A stretch of 64,000 nucleotides of DNA from Phormidium tenue FACHB-1050 (GCF_014696925.1 NZ_JACJQY010000030.1:1-64000), one strand, 5' to 3'; shown: positions 45,556 to 55,457, counted from the first letter of the stretch. Notes: a model not told the origin generated them from the letters alone. Translations and numbers: made by a program.

Positions 45556-46569
45556 TTATTTTGAGGCGATCGCCTGTTCGATCTTGACTTCATTTAGACA
45601 ACTTCCATTTTGCTCAAATTCAGTAATATTGGCGAGTGTGGTTTCAGCAATATTAGCTAAAGCATGACTGGTAAAGAAAGCCTGATGTCCCGTCACAATC
45701 ACATTGGGGAAAGTTAACAAGCGTTGAAATGTATCATCTTGAATAACTTCATTGGATAAATCTTCAAAAAACAAATCTGCTTCTTGCTCGTATACATCAA
45801 TACCGAGATAGCCGATTGCACCTGATTTCAGCCCATCGATCGCGGCTTGAGTATCAATCAAACCACCCCGACTAGTATTAATTAACATTGTGCCAGTTTT
45901 CATCTGAGCGATCGCTTCCGCATTAACCAAATGATGGGAGTCAGGTGTCAGTGGACAATGGAGCGAAATAATATCTGACTGGGCAAATAGTTCGGTTATT
46001 TGCACATAGGTCATTCCCATTTCTAAGCAAGCAGAATTCTGATAAGCATCATAGCCGATTAATTTACAACCAAATCCCCGCATAATCTGGGCAAAAATCG
46101 CCCCAATCCGACCAGTCCCAATTACCCCAACCGTTGCCCCATGTAGATCGAAACCAAGCAATCCTTCAATGGAAAAATTACCTTCTCTAACACGGTTATA
46201 GGCGCGATGGACTTTACGATTGAGCGATAAAATTAAAGCAACAGCATGTTCGGCCACTGCATAGGGAGAATAAGCGGGAACACGCACAATCGCCAGTCCT
46301 AAATGTGATGCAGCAGCCAAATCCACATGGTTAAATCCCGCCGATCGCAAAGCAATTAATTTTGTACCACCTTGAGCCAACTTCTCTAACATCTCAGCAT
46401 CAAGGTAATCATTAATGAAAATGCAGACAGCAGAATATCCTGCGGCTAGGGAAACAGTCTCATGACTGAGATGACATTCAAAAAAAATTATTTCATGTTG
46501 GTGCTGTTTGTTCGCCGTATTAAACGATTGGCGATCGTAGGATTTGGTATTAAAAAAGGCGATTTTCAT
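45556..46569 (-). CDS. D-lactate dehydrogenase / 2-hydroxyacid dehydrogenase
   Basis: NAD-dependent reduction of pyruvate to D-lactate is the likely reaction. The protein has 337 residues. The substrate-binding segment is [11 protein letters not shown] and the NAD motif GVIGTGRIG. The signature [11 protein letters not shown] carries the catalytic Arg, the catalytic Glu is in the [11 protein letters not shown] region, and the catalytic His is in VTGHQAF. The sequence pattern ([11 protein letters not shown]) is that of fermentative LdhA-type enzymes. Cytoplasmic. In cyanobacteria such enzymes act in dark fermentation. It lies downstream of the hybrid kinase on the same strand, separated by hairpins. 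Confidence 0.9.
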   Translation of the reverse strand: MKIAFFNTKSYDRQSFNTANKQHQHEIIFFECHLSHETVSLAAGYSAVCIFINDYLDAEMLEKLAQGGTKLIALRSAGFNHVDLAAASHLGLAIVRVPAYSPYAVAEHAVALILSLNRKVHRAYNRVREGNFSIEGLLGFDLHGATVGVIGTGRIGAIFAQIMRGFGCKLIGYDAYQNSACLEMGMTYVQITELFAQSDIISLHCPLTPDSHHLVNAEAIAQMKTGTMLINTSRGGLIDTQAAIDGLKSGAIGYLGIDVYEQEADLFFEDLSNEVIQDDTFQRLLTFPNVIVTGHQAFFTSHALANIAETTLANITEFEQNGSCLNEVKIEQAIASK

Positions 46570-46593
46570 AATTAACTTGAGAGAAGTTTTTCT

Positions 46594-46634
46594 ACCAGTG
46601 ATAAAGTCTCACTTAGTGAGACTTTATCACTGGT
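46594..46634. repeat. Perfect hairpin upstream of the lactate dehydrogenase gene
   Basis: Perfect 19-bp stem, 46594-46612 with 46616-46634, loop TTA. It lies 25 bases before the start codon on the minus strand, so it falls in the leader or promoter rather than at the gene end. Confidence 0.75.
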
Positions 46635-46732
46635 TAATCAATTTTTGCGTAAGTCTTATAGTTATTGTGTAGTTTCAATCCCTTCGGCGATCACCTTAAG
46701 TTCTATAGCAATGCAAGGTTTGATTAGGATAT

Positions 46733-46785
46733 AAAACCAGAAGATGAGTTGCGGCGCGAAGCGCCGCAACTCATCTTCTGGTTTT
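46733..46785. terminator. Variable-arm palindrome after the hybrid kinase gene
   Basis: Perfect 25-bp stem, 46733-46757 with 46761-46785, loop GAA, core TGCGGCGC. It lies 50 bases beyond the kinase stop on the minus strand. Confidence 0.8.
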
Positions 46786-46834
46786 GGGTTTGTACTGGCT
46801 AAACTCATGTTACGCAGAGCGTCGCAGTTATAGA

Positions 46835-49800
46835 TTATTTTAGACTTGAAACTAGCTGAATAATTTCTTGGATGTCAATAGGTTTACTGATGTAATCATC
46901 CATACCCGCATCAAAACAGGCTTGTCGATCTTCGGGCAGTACATTGGCTGTCATGGCAACGATCCGCAGGTGAGAATTTTCAGGGTTTTGACGAATCAAT
47001 TTTGTTGCCATTAATCCATCCATTTCAGGCATTTGGATATCCATGAGGATTAAGTCATAGTCATTAGTTTGAACTGCTTGTAAAGCTTCTACACCATTTT
47101 TCGCTAAATCTATTTGATAACCTAATCTTTCAAGGACGGTGGTGGCAATTAGCTGGTTAAATGAGTTATCTTCCACTAATAAAATTTGTAAGGGGAATTT
47201 TTCCGCTAATTTGGGGGTGATCGCAAGAGGGGCGGTTGGAGATATTTGTATCTTTTCGATCTCATCTTTCTCGATTTCAGAAGTTGAGATAGCGATCGTA
47301 AAATGGAATATTGAACCTTGGGTTGAATATTCGGTGGATGACTCCGAACTCCAATCTAGGCTTGGATTGCCACCAATTCGACCAAAACTTTCTACCCAAA
47401 TCGTACCACCCAACAATTCCACAAGGCGCTTACTGATAGCTAAGCCCAGTCCCGTGCCCCCATATTTGCGGTTGATGGAGACATCAGCTTGAGTAAATGG
47501 TTGAAATAATTGGTCGATCTGATCGCCCTGAATGCCAATACCTGTATCCGCGATCGCAAACTTTAGTATGTTTTTGTTGCTTGATGGAGTACTTGATGAA
47601 GTGATGGAAACTGTCACCGCACCGCTTTGAGTGAATTTAATGGCGTTACCAATGAGATTTAGCAAAATTTGCCGCAGACGGAAGCGATCGCTACAAACCG
47701 TAGTCGGAACATCAGGGAAGATCGCATATTGGAGGCTAATTTGCTTAGCGATCGCTTGACTATTTAAGAGTTGGCAAACCCGACTAATTAGCTCTTCTAA
47801 GTTGAATTCCCATTCTTCTATGACTAACATTCCCGATTCAATTTTCGAGAAGTCGAGAATATCGTTAATTATGTTTAAGAGCGAGTCCCCACTATCTTTG
47901 ATTGTTTTCACAAAATTCACTTGTTCTTGATCTAGCTCCGTAGTTTCCAGCAGTTGCACCATTCCTAACACACCATTCATAGGAGTACGAATTTCATGAC
48001 TCATATTAGCCAAAAATGCACTTTTGGCTCTAGTAGCTTCTTCGGCCGCTTCTTTAGCTTTGAGTAGTTCTATTTCAGCATGTTTACGAATGGTAATATT
48101 AGCTATGCGAGCCAGACTAAAATGTCGTTCTCCAAAATTAATTCTCTTAAGCAAAAGATCTCCCCAAAATTCATGTCCTTTGAAAGTGACATATTCCAAC
48201 TCTAACTGGCAAAATCCTTTTTGGTTAACTTCTTGATTAATCCATGCAATTTCCTTTGCGGTGAGAGTATGCTTGTGAAGTTTGCCACCCACAATGTTAA
48301 GTAACTGGTTTTTATGATCTGCTTCAAATAGTTCGATGGCTTGCTGATTACAGTCAAATATGAGCGAAGTCTTACTATCGAGTAAGAACAGTGCATCGGT
48401 GGATTCATTAAAAAGTAGTTCTCGTAGATCGTGGCTGTAGGTTAACTCCTGTTCCAGTTTCTTGCGATCGCTAATATCACGAATCAGGATCGTGGCTTCA
48501 TTGTCTCCACAGACAACAATCCGAGCCTCCTCGTAATGAATTTCGCCATTGAGCAAAATTTGGTATTCATGGAGTTGAATTTCTCCAGTCTGAAAAGCTT
48601 GTTCGATATAATACATTCGCTGTTGTGAGATTTCTGGATCAAGCACATCTAATATATTTTTACCAAGCATTTGTGCTGGGGAAACTGCAAACTCAATCTC
48701 ATCAGAGGCAATTGCATCCACATAGAAACCATCACGGCTCACACGTAAAATGAGATCGGGAATTGCATCGATCAAGGCTTGATTGATGGCAACAGCTTGC
48801 CGTAGATTTTCTTCGGTTTGTTTTTGCTCACTCAGGTCAATATCTAAACAATAGAGTTCCTGTTCTCCTTCAGTGTTAGTCAACATTAAGTAACTAGAAT
48901 AAACTGTTACTCTGGAACCATCTTTACGAATTAAGTTCAGTTCATCGGCTGGAATAAGTTGCCCATTTATAAGCCAATTTTGAATTGCATCAATTAAACC
49001 TTGTCGCATTTCTAGAGGAATAACCAGATCCTCAAGTTGCTGACCGATTGCCTCGGCCTTGGTATAACCATAAAGATGTTCACTTGCATCATTCCAGTAA
49101 ATTACTTGACGTTCACGGTTGTAACCTTGGACTGAGATTTTTGGGGTAGACTCAAATAGATTGCGAAATCTCTGCTCACTTTTTTCTAACAAGCCTGAGG
49201 CTTGTTTACGATCGCTAATATCTGTCAAAATTCCATTCCAAATAATTGCCCCACTTTCTTCCTGATGAGGAATGGACTTTCCTAAAACCCACTTAATTTT
49301 TTCATTAGCAGTTTGAATGCGAAATTCAAAATCCCAAGGTTCTAAAGTCTGAGCTGAAATAGCAATGGATTGCTGTAATAATTCCCAGTCTTCAGGAAAA
49401 ATCAAGTCCCAAATGACTTGGATATCGTTAATAGCATGTTCTGGAGAAATCCCTGCTAATTCTTGAATGCCCTGACTCACGAATGGCATACTGAATTCCC
49501 CTTCAGGGCTGAGTCGAAATTGGTAAACAGCACCTGGTATCGCATCGGTGAGATTGCGTAGCTTGAGTTCACTCTCTTGTAAGGCTACCTCAGCTTGATT
49601 GCGTTTGGCTTCATTATTTAGGCGATCGCTTATATCCTGAAAAGTGGCGATCGCATAAATAACCTGTCCCTGCTGATCCCAAATAGGTGTAGCTGTCACT
49701 TCTAAAGGCACTACCCGATCAAGACGATGTATTTCTAAATCACTAACTTGAATGGTTTCTCCTGACAAGGCGAGACTACTGAGTAAATCTTCAATCGGAT

Positions 49801-50107
49801 AGGGTTCTTCAGAGCCAGAACGATATATTTGGAAAAACTCTGCAAGGCGATCAGTTTCAGATTCTGCGTAGCGATTAGTACCAAGTAGCGATCGCCCTAT
49901 ATTATTGATATAAATTAGTTGTCCTGTTGCGTCATAGACAGCTATTCCCATCGGTGTCGCATCTAAAAATTGGAGCAGACGGCTTTCACTGATTAACAAG
50001 GACACATTGGCAGTAAGTGCATCCACCAGTTGCTTGACACTAGTTGGTGTGTTGTCCCAATCTTCTGGAGAAATCTGCCCAGATACTAAATGAGACTGCT
50101 TTTTCAT
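46835..50107 (-). CDS. Five-PAS hybrid histidine kinase with C-terminal receiver
   Basis: Soluble signalling protein of 1090 residues with no membrane segment. Five PAS/PAC units lie at about residues 37-165, 175-305, 308-435, 440-550 and 555-680. HisKA has H704 (SHEIRTPMNG). HATPase has NLIGNAIKFT, DTGIGI and GTGLGLAI. A receiver with D1023 (LILMDIQMPEMDG) is at about 968-1090. With no transfer domain attached, it probably signals through a separate phosphotransfer protein. The fourth PAS unit resembles the PAS of the CHASE2 kinase (LTTGQIQIYEQQ compared with FQTGEIQLHEYQ). The input signal is unknown. Confidence 0.93.
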   Translation of the reverse strand: MKKQSHLVSGQISPEDWDNTPTSVKQLVDALTANVSLLISESRLLQFLDATPMGIAVYDATGQLIYINNIGRSLLGTNRYAESETDRLAEFFQIYRSGSEEPYPIEDLLSSLALSGETIQVSDLEIHRLDRVVPLEVTATPIWDQQGQVIYAIATFQDISDRLNNEAKRNQAEVALQESELKLRNLTDAIPGAVYQFRLSPEGEFSMPFVSQGIQELAGISPEHAINDIQVIWDLIFPEDWELLQQSIAISAQTLEPWDFEFRIQTANEKIKWVLGKSIPHQEESGAIIWNGILTDISDRKQASGLLEKSEQRFRNLFESTPKISVQGYNRERQVIYWNDASEHLYGYTKAEAIGQQLEDLVIPLEMRQGLIDAIQNWLINGQLIPADELNLIRKDGSRVTVYSSYLMLTNTEGEQELYCLDIDLSEQKQTEENLRQAVAINQALIDAIPDLILRVSRDGFYVDAIASDEIEFAVSPAQMLGKNILDVLDPEISQQRMYYIEQAFQTGEIQLHEYQILLNGEIHYEEARIVVCGDNEATILIRDISDRKKLEQELTYSHDLRELLFNESTDALFLLDSKTSLIFDCNQQAIELFEADHKNQLLNIVGGKLHKHTLTAKEIAWINQEVNQKGFCQLELEYVTFKGHEFWGDLLLKRINFGERHFSLARIANITIRKHAEIELLKAKEAAEEATRAKSAFLANMSHEIRTPMNGVLGMVQLLETTELDQEQVNFVKTIKDSGDSLLNIINDILDFSKIESGMLVIEEWEFNLEELISRVCQLLNSQAIAKQISLQYAIFPDVPTTVCSDRFRLRQILLNLIGNAIKFTQSGAVTVSITSSSTPSSNKNILKFAIADTGIGIQGDQIDQLFQPFTQADVSINRKYGGTGLGLAISKRLVELLGGTIWVESFGRIGGNPSLDWSSESSTEYSTQGSIFHFTIAISTSEIEKDEIEKIQISPTAPLAITPKLAEKFPLQILLVEDNSFNQLIATTVLERLGYQIDLAKNGVEALQAVQTNDYDLILMDIQMPEMDGLMATKLIRQNPENSHLRIVAMTANVLPEDRQACFDAGMDDYISKPIDIQEIIQLVSSLK

Positions 50108-50157
50108 TGAATTTGACTTTTTAATTCACAAAACTGTACCCATACTTTTTCTAAAAT

Positions 50158-50202
50158 TATAGCGGGTTTTATTTTGCCTACAGCAAAATGAAACCCGCTA
50201 TA
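50158..50202. repeat. Palindrome related to the one at 11911
   Basis: 20-bp stem, 50158-50177 with 50183-50202 (TATAGCGGGTTTTATTTTGC), one mismatch at most. It shares TATAGCG and ATTTTGC with the 26-bp palindrome at 11911-11965. It lies upstream of the hybrid kinase. Confidence 0.75.
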
Positions 50203-50213
50203 AAAAGTAATAC

Positions 50214-50306
50214 CAAAACACAAAATGGCTACGCCATTTTGTGTTTTGAAAACCCTTACTGGGTTTGGTTTTAATTCCCAAAAGTGTAGCCGCACTTTTG
50301 GGAATT
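50214..50306 (-). repeat. Three-hairpin intergenic element, inverted copy
   Basis: Hairpins in reverse order: 50214-50229 with 50233-50248 (perfect, loop TAC), a central AAACCC/GGGTTT stem (about 50250-50266), and 50273-50306 (AATTCCCAAAAGTG arms). A short stem with GTAG/CTAC ends (50316-50356) follows before the glgP stop and may terminate glgP. Confidence 0.75.
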
Positions 50307-50370
50307 GGGATAAAGCAATCGTAGAGGCTGTTCATAAATTGCCCCTACGATTATTGTCTAGATTTTAGAA

Positions 50371-52905
50371 TTAACCACCAACATTGAGAGTCGCCCTTGC
50401 AGGATCATAGGGTTCCAATTCAACCTTAACTGGTTTCACATTCCAGATATCATCACAGTATTCTTTGATCGTGCGATCAGAAGAGAACTTTCCAGAACGA
50501 GCGACGTTGAGAATACTCATCGTTGTCCAGCGTTCGATATCTTGGTAAGCATCACTAACCTTAGCCTGACAATCTGAATAGGCTTGATAATCAGCCAACA
50601 ACATATAGTCATCATGATGTAAGAGTGAGTCAACCAAAGGCTTGAACAAGTCCTTCTCACCAGGAGAGAAATATCCCATCGCTAGGCGATCGAGTACGGT
50701 GCGAAGTTCTTCATTGCTGTCGTAGTAGTCACGAGGATTGTAACCTTCATACTTCATCTTCTCGACTTCCGCCGCCGTCAGACCGAAGAGGAAGAAATTA
50801 TCATCGCCAACTTCTTCACGAATTTCAATATTGGCTCCATCTAAAGTCCCAATTGTCAACGCGCCGTTCATGGTGAACTTCATGTTGCCAGTACCCGAAG
50901 CTTCTTTACCTGCGGTGGAGATTTGCTCCGACAGGTCAGCAGCTGGATAAATTAGTTGTCCAAGGGAAGCACTGAAGTTAGCTAGGAAGACAACCTTAAT
51001 CCGTCCATGGACATCAGGATCGCGATTGACAACATCGGCGACAGCATTAATCGCTTTGATGATCAACTTCGCCATGAAATATCCAGGAGCCGCTTTGCCT
51101 CCAAAAATAAAGGTGCGGGGAGTCATCTTGATATTTGGATTTTGCTTAATCCGTAGATAAAGTCCAATGATGTGCAAGAGGTCAAGATGTTGACGCTTGT
51201 ACTCATGGATGCGCTTCACTTGAATATCAAAAATCGAGTTGACATCAACTTCTACACTATTGTGAGCCAAGATGTAATCAGCAAGTTTTTGCTTGTTGGC
51301 TTGCTTGATTTGTCGCCAGCGATCGCGAAATTCTGGATCGTCAATAAAGGTTTCGAGTTTGCGAAGTTCGTCAAGATGTTTCAGCCAACTACCACCGATT
51401 TTTTCGGTAATCAATTCTGAGAAGGTAGGATTGGCTAACAATACCCAACGGCGTGGGGTGACACCATTAGTTTTGTTGTTAAATTTCTCTGGCCAAAGTT
51501 TATAGAAATCTCTTAAGACATCTTGCTTTAGCAATTCGGTATGCAGAGCAGCCACACCATTGACTGCGTGACTGCCAATAGTAGCGAGATTTGCCATCCG
51601 TACTTTCTTGCCGCCGCCTTCCTCGATGATCGATAGGCGTAATAGCAATTCATTATCATCTGGGAACCAAGTTTGCACATCTTGCAAGAACCGGTGATTG
51701 ATTTCGTAAATGATTTCCAAATGACGAGGCAACAAGCTCTCAAATAGGGGAACTCCCCATTTTTCGAGCGCTTCAGGCATGAGGGTATGGTTGGTGTAAG
51801 CAAAGGTGCTTTGAGTAATTCGCCATGCTTCATCCCAGAACATTTGATGATCATCTACCAGCAAACGCATCATTTCGGCAATGCTGATCGCAGGGTGGGT
51901 GTCATTCAGCTGAACCGCAGCATGATCAGCGAGGTTATCTAGACGACCGTATTTTTTGAGGTGACGACGAATGATGTCTTGGAGGGAACAAGAAACGAAG
52001 AAGAACTGCTGCTCTAATCGCAACTGACGACCTTGGGGGGTGTTGTCGTTGGGGTAAAGAACTTTGGAGATAGTCTCTGATTTGATCTTGGTAGCTACTG
52101 CGCCATCATAGTCGCCAGAGTTAAAGGCTTGGAAGTTAAAGTCTTCGCCTGCTTCGGCTTTCCATAGTCGAAGAGTATTGACGGTATTAGTTTGATAACC
52201 AGGGACAGGGGTGTCGTGGGGAATACCTTCAACGGTGAAACTAGGAATCCAACGGGTATGAGGACGACCGCGATCATCGTTGTAGACCTCAGTATGTCCA
52301 CCAAATTTAACTTGGACAGTGGATTCGTAGCGCACGACTTCCCAAGGGTTGCCGCATTTTAACCATTTGTCAGGGATTTCTACCTGCCAGCCATGTTGAA
52401 TTGATTGATTGAAAATCCCAAATTCGTAGCGAATGCCATAGCCCATAGCAGGAATTTCTAAGGTGGCAAGGGAGTCAAGGAAGCAAGCCGCTAGACGACC
52501 GAGACCGCCGTTACCAAGTCCGGGATCGGGTTCTTGCTCTAGTACTTCGGTAAGGTCTAGCCCTGACTCTTTGACGGCTTGTTCGATCGACTCGTAGAGA
52601 TCAAGGTTGATCAAGCTATTACCAAGATGTCGCCCCATCAAAAACTCGGCTGACAGGTAGTAAACAGTCTTGATGTCTTGCTCGTGGTAAACCTTGAGTG
52701 TTTGCAGCCAACGTTGCAATAGGCGATCGCGTGTGGTGTACGACAACGCCATGTAATAGTCGGTGAAGTTGGCGAGAATAGAGAGTTTGCCTTGTATGTA
52801 GAACAGGTTGTCGGCAAAGGCACGCTTGAGGGTTTCGATACTTAAACCTGTGCGATCGTCTTCTACCGTAATATTGCTGGTTTGATTAGCAACATTTGTT
52901 TGCAT
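50371..52905 (-). CDS. glgP: Glycogen phosphorylase
   Basis: Releases glucose-1-phosphate from glycogen ends using phosphate and pyridoxal phosphate. The protein has 844 residues, the usual length. It contains EQEPDPGLGNGGLGRLAACF near residue 120, KRIHEYKRQHL in the C-terminal half, and the PLP site SGTGNMKFTMNG with Lys676. The N-terminal 25 residues are variable. No regulatory phosphorylation site is evident. Cytoplasmic; monocistronic. With the GH57 protein it belongs to alpha-glucan metabolism. Confidence 0.96.
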   Translation of the reverse strand: MQTNVANQTSNITVEDDRTGLSIETLKRAFADNLFYIQGKLSILANFTDYYMALSYTTRDRLLQRWLQTLKVYHEQDIKTVYYLSAEFLMGRHLGNSLINLDLYESIEQAVKESGLDLTEVLEQEPDPGLGNGGLGRLAACFLDSLATLEIPAMGYGIRYEFGIFNQSIQHGWQVEIPDKWLKCGNPWEVVRYESTVQVKFGGHTEVYNDDRGRPHTRWIPSFTVEGIPHDTPVPGYQTNTVNTLRLWKAEAGEDFNFQAFNSGDYDGAVATKIKSETISKVLYPNDNTPQGRQLRLEQQFFFVSCSLQDIIRRHLKKYGRLDNLADHAAVQLNDTHPAISIAEMMRLLVDDHQMFWDEAWRITQSTFAYTNHTLMPEALEKWGVPLFESLLPRHLEIIYEINHRFLQDVQTWFPDDNELLLRLSIIEEGGGKKVRMANLATIGSHAVNGVAALHTELLKQDVLRDFYKLWPEKFNNKTNGVTPRRWVLLANPTFSELITEKIGGSWLKHLDELRKLETFIDDPEFRDRWRQIKQANKQKLADYILAHNSVEVDVNSIFDIQVKRIHEYKRQHLDLLHIIGLYLRIKQNPNIKMTPRTFIFGGKAAPGYFMAKLIIKAINAVADVVNRDPDVHGRIKVVFLANFSASLGQLIYPAADLSEQISTAGKEASGTGNMKFTMNGALTIGTLDGANIEIREEVGDDNFFLFGLTAAEVEKMKYEGYNPRDYYDSNEELRTVLDRLAMGYFSPGEKDLFKPLVDSLLHHDDYMLLADYQAYSDCQAKVSDAYQDIERWTTMSILNVARSGKFSSDRTIKEYCDDIWNVKPVKVELEPYDPARATLNVGG

Positions 52906-53243
52906 AGAATTATTCCTGAATGGTTACTTTGTCTTATTGCCGTTCTGCTGACCCTAAGGCTGAGGGTAATGCCCCTGTCCTATCCAAGCATAAACTTTGA
53001 GTTGTTGGTCATTTATTAACTGATAATTTATGTTTGATGGGCATAATATTTACGGTTTCCTGACATTAGCTCAATTTTTTATGAAAAATTTACCTCCTTA
53101 TCTTTTGGAGATTATAGGGAATAGCTGCACCAGATCGCAGTCCCAATCAACATAGTACTAGTGCTTAAAACAGTACATTTTGAGCAGCAAACATCCCAAA
53201 AGCATTTGGGGGTGCTATCAGAAAAATTTGACATTGTGACCTA
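52906..53243. other. Divergent promoter region of glgP and the MASE1 phosphatase
   Basis: 338 bases with no gene, no palindrome of the common families and no tRNA. A short ACCCT/AGGGT stem (52958-52976) is the only symmetry seen. It must hold both promoters, but no box is clear enough to call. Confidence 0.5.
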
Positions 53244-55058
53244 ATGAAATTATTGCTAAAGACTAAAAAAACAATCAGCACTGCTTGGTGGATTGATAAC
53301 TTAATTATTGCATTGGGTTATTTTGCATTAAGTGCATTAGTTTTGAAATTACCACAGTCTCAGCTAGGTTCTCCAGTATGGCCCCCTGCTGGGCTTGCGG
53401 TTGGAGCTTTATTGTCAAGGGGGCGATCGCGATGGGTAGGAATATTTTTGGGAGCAGCTTTAAATAGTTTTCTTACTTCTAAAGTTCCTTTTCTTTTTGC
53501 GATTTGTGCAGGAATTGTACCTACAATAGGAAGTCTAATATCTACTACTTTAGTACTAAATTTTAACAAGACAAATGATCTTTTCGGATATGTTAAATAT
53601 TTTGTCTTGTTTTGTATTACGGCTATTTTCAGTGGCACTGTTCTACAGGCTTTATTGGGATCATTAATAGTAGCTTTGGTAGGATTAATTCCGTGGAATA
53701 TCTATTGGAGTGTTACATGGGGATGGTGGGTTGGCGATGCGATCGGGGTATTACTATTTGCGCCTTTGATTTGTGCATGGTGGAACAAGCAATCAAGTAT
53801 AAAATTTAATGATAATCCTGACAATAAATTTAACAAGAAAGAACTAATCTTATGTTTGTTAATACTAGCAATAACCTTCTATTTAGTACTGATAGAAAAT
53901 CAACCAATTGAGTATTTTTTATTGCCACCATTGCTATGGTCGGCTTTTCGATTTGGCTCAAAAATTACAACCTTAATTACAATGGTAGTCGCGATGGCTG
54001 CGTCTATAAGTACTGCCTATAAATTTGGGGTTTTTTATAAGGTTTCTCAAGAGAGTAACTCTCTCATATTCTTGCAATTATTTATGGGGGTAATGCTAAT
54101 TACTACAATTGCTGTCTTAGCCTTAGTTGCTGAAAATAATCGAGCATCAGAAAAACTACAAGAACAAGTTATTCTCAAAGATAAAGCTTATACTCAGTTG
54201 GATCAAGTCAACAAGAATCTAGAAGATATCATTGATGAGCGTACCAAAGAACTAATAGAAGCTAATCAAGAAATTAATTCTCTAAATCAACGATTAACTG
54301 TAGAAAATTATCGGATGAGTTCCGAGTTAGCAGTTACTCGCAAGCTACAAGAGATGATCTTACCAAGAGCAAAAGAATTAAATAGTATCAAAGAATTAGA
54401 TATAGTTGGATTTATGGAGCCTGCGGATGAAGTGGGCGGCGACTATTATGATGTTTTACAGCGCAATGGGCGAATCAAAATTGGGATTGGGGATGTTACA
54501 GGACATGGCTTAGAAAGTGGCGTAATCATGATCATGGTGCAAACTGCGATCCGTACTTTACTAATTAATGGAGAAGGGAATTCTGTTAAATTTTTATCTA
54601 CGGTTAATCAAACTATTTATGAAAATCTGCAACGTATGAATTGCGATAAGAGTTTAAGTCTAATTCTTATGGATTATCATGATAATAAACTTTATCTAAG
54701 TGGGCAGCACGAAAGTGTGATTGTAATTAGATCAAATGGTGAAGTAGAAATTATTGACACAGACTCTCTAGGTTTTCCAATTGGCTTAACTAATGAGATT
54801 ACTGAATTTATCTTTGAGTTAGAAATCCACTTGGATTTGGGAGATATAGTCTTGTTATATACCGATGGTATTCCTGAAGCTGAGAACCAAAGTAAACAAC
54901 ATTATGGGCTAAAACGATTAATTCAATTAATCAGTGAAGTCCATAAAAAACCTGTTGATCAAATTAGAGAAATTGTAATTAAAGATGTCCGTGAATTTAT
55001 CGGCTCCCACAAAGTATATGATGACATTACTTTTATGGTTATGAAACGTAAAATCTAA
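53244..55058 (+). CDS. MASE1 membrane sensor with SpoIIE-type PP2C phosphatase
   Basis: The protein has 604 residues. The N-terminal MASE1 domain (about 1-300) has eight or so membrane segments and the motif SPVWPPAGLAVG. A coiled coil (about 305-365) follows, then a SpoIIE phosphatase (about 370-600) with DEVGGDYYD and GDVTGHGLESG, whose Asp residues bind metal. YTDGIPEAENQ is near the end. Such proteins dephosphorylate anti-sigma-factor antagonists in partner-switching pathways; no antagonist or anti-sigma gene is adjacent. The last two codons and the TAA are inside a perfect palindrome. Confidence 0.92.
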   Translation: MKLLLKTKKTISTAWWIDNLIIALGYFALSALVLKLPQSQLGSPVWPPAGLAVGALLSRGRSRWVGIFLGAALNSFLTSKVPFLFAICAGIVPTIGSLISTTLVLNFNKTNDLFGYVKYFVLFCITAIFSGTVLQALLGSLIVALVGLIPWNIYWSVTWGWWVGDAIGVLLFAPLICAWWNKQSSIKFNDNPDNKFNKKELILCLLILAITFYLVLIENQPIEYFLLPPLLWSAFRFGSKITTLITMVVAMAASISTAYKFGVFYKVSQESNSLIFLQLFMGVMLITTIAVLALVAENNRASEKLQEQVILKDKAYTQLDQVNKNLEDIIDERTKELIEANQEINSLNQRLTVENYRMSSELAVTRKLQEMILPRAKELNSIKELDIVGFMEPADEVGGDYYDVLQRNGRIKIGIGDVTGHGLESGVIMIMVQTAIRTLLINGEGNSVKFLSTVNQTIYENLQRMNCDKSLSLILMDYHDNKLYLSGQHESVIVIRSNGEVEIIDTDSLGFPIGLTNEITEFIFELEIHLDLGDIVLLYTDGIPEAENQSKQHYGLKRLIQLISEVHKKPVDQIREIVIKDVREFIGSHKVYDDITFMVMKRKI

Positions 55059-55103
55059 GCTACAAGTAGCGGCGCTTCGCGCCGCTACTTGTAGCTTAGA
55101 TTT
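55051..55103. terminator. Palindrome overlapping the end of the phosphatase gene
   Basis: Perfect 25-bp stem, 55051-55075 with 55079-55103, loop TTC, core GCGGCGC. The left arm starts at the penultimate sense codon and contains the stop codon, so this arm is partly coding sequence. Confidence 0.85.
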
Positions 55104-55132
55104 ATAGATAACTTTACAAAATAAATTACTAA

Positions 55133-55267
55133 AACCCGTAAAGTTGCGCCCCGAAGGGGCGCAACTTTACGGGTTATGCTTTGCAATTAAGTAGCTCACC
55201 ATAATTAAAACCTAGAAAGCTTTCCCGCCCGCTACGCGGGCGGGAAAGCTTTCTAGGTTTTAATTAT
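55133..55267. repeat. Two further perfect palindromes
   Basis: The first is a 20-bp stem, 55133-55152 with 55156-55175, loop GAA, core GCGCCCC. The second is a 32-bp stem, 55201-55232 with 55236-55267, loop TAC, core CCGCCCGC, the longest perfect stem in the window. Arms differ completely between the two. Confidence 0.85.
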
Positions 55268-55457
55268 GCTTAGTTATGGATAATGTTTGTAGCCATTGTC
55301 GAAACTCTCGTCGCAATGCACTCATCGGCAGATCCTTACTTTTTTCTAAAAATAGAGAAATTCCTTCTATGACTGGCACTGATGGGAAAGCTTTACTAAC
55401 AGAGGAGTTAAGGTATTTGCCATCTTCAAATAGGCTAATCTCTAATTTCCCAACCAT
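55260..55457 (-). pseudogene. C-terminal fragment resembling a Uma2-type (DUF820) protein
   Basis: 65 residues read LFEDGKYLNSSVSKAFPSV, VIEGISLFLEKSKD and ALRREFRQWLQ. This is the pattern of the last third of cyanobacterial Uma2-type restriction-endonuclease-fold proteins, which are usually near 190 residues. The catalytic part is absent. Palindromic DNA lies on both sides, including the stop-codon end within the 32-bp palindrome. Probably a gene remnant; function not expected. Confidence 0.5.

Noticed and set aside
13763-46785. CRISPR array suggested by repeated similar units
   Set aside because: Units are single palindromes scattered between genes, without regular spacers, leader or cas genes.
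52906-53243. Possible RNA gene upstream of glgP
   Set aside because: No tRNA-like TTCGA arm and no strong conserved fold; only a weak 5-bp stem.
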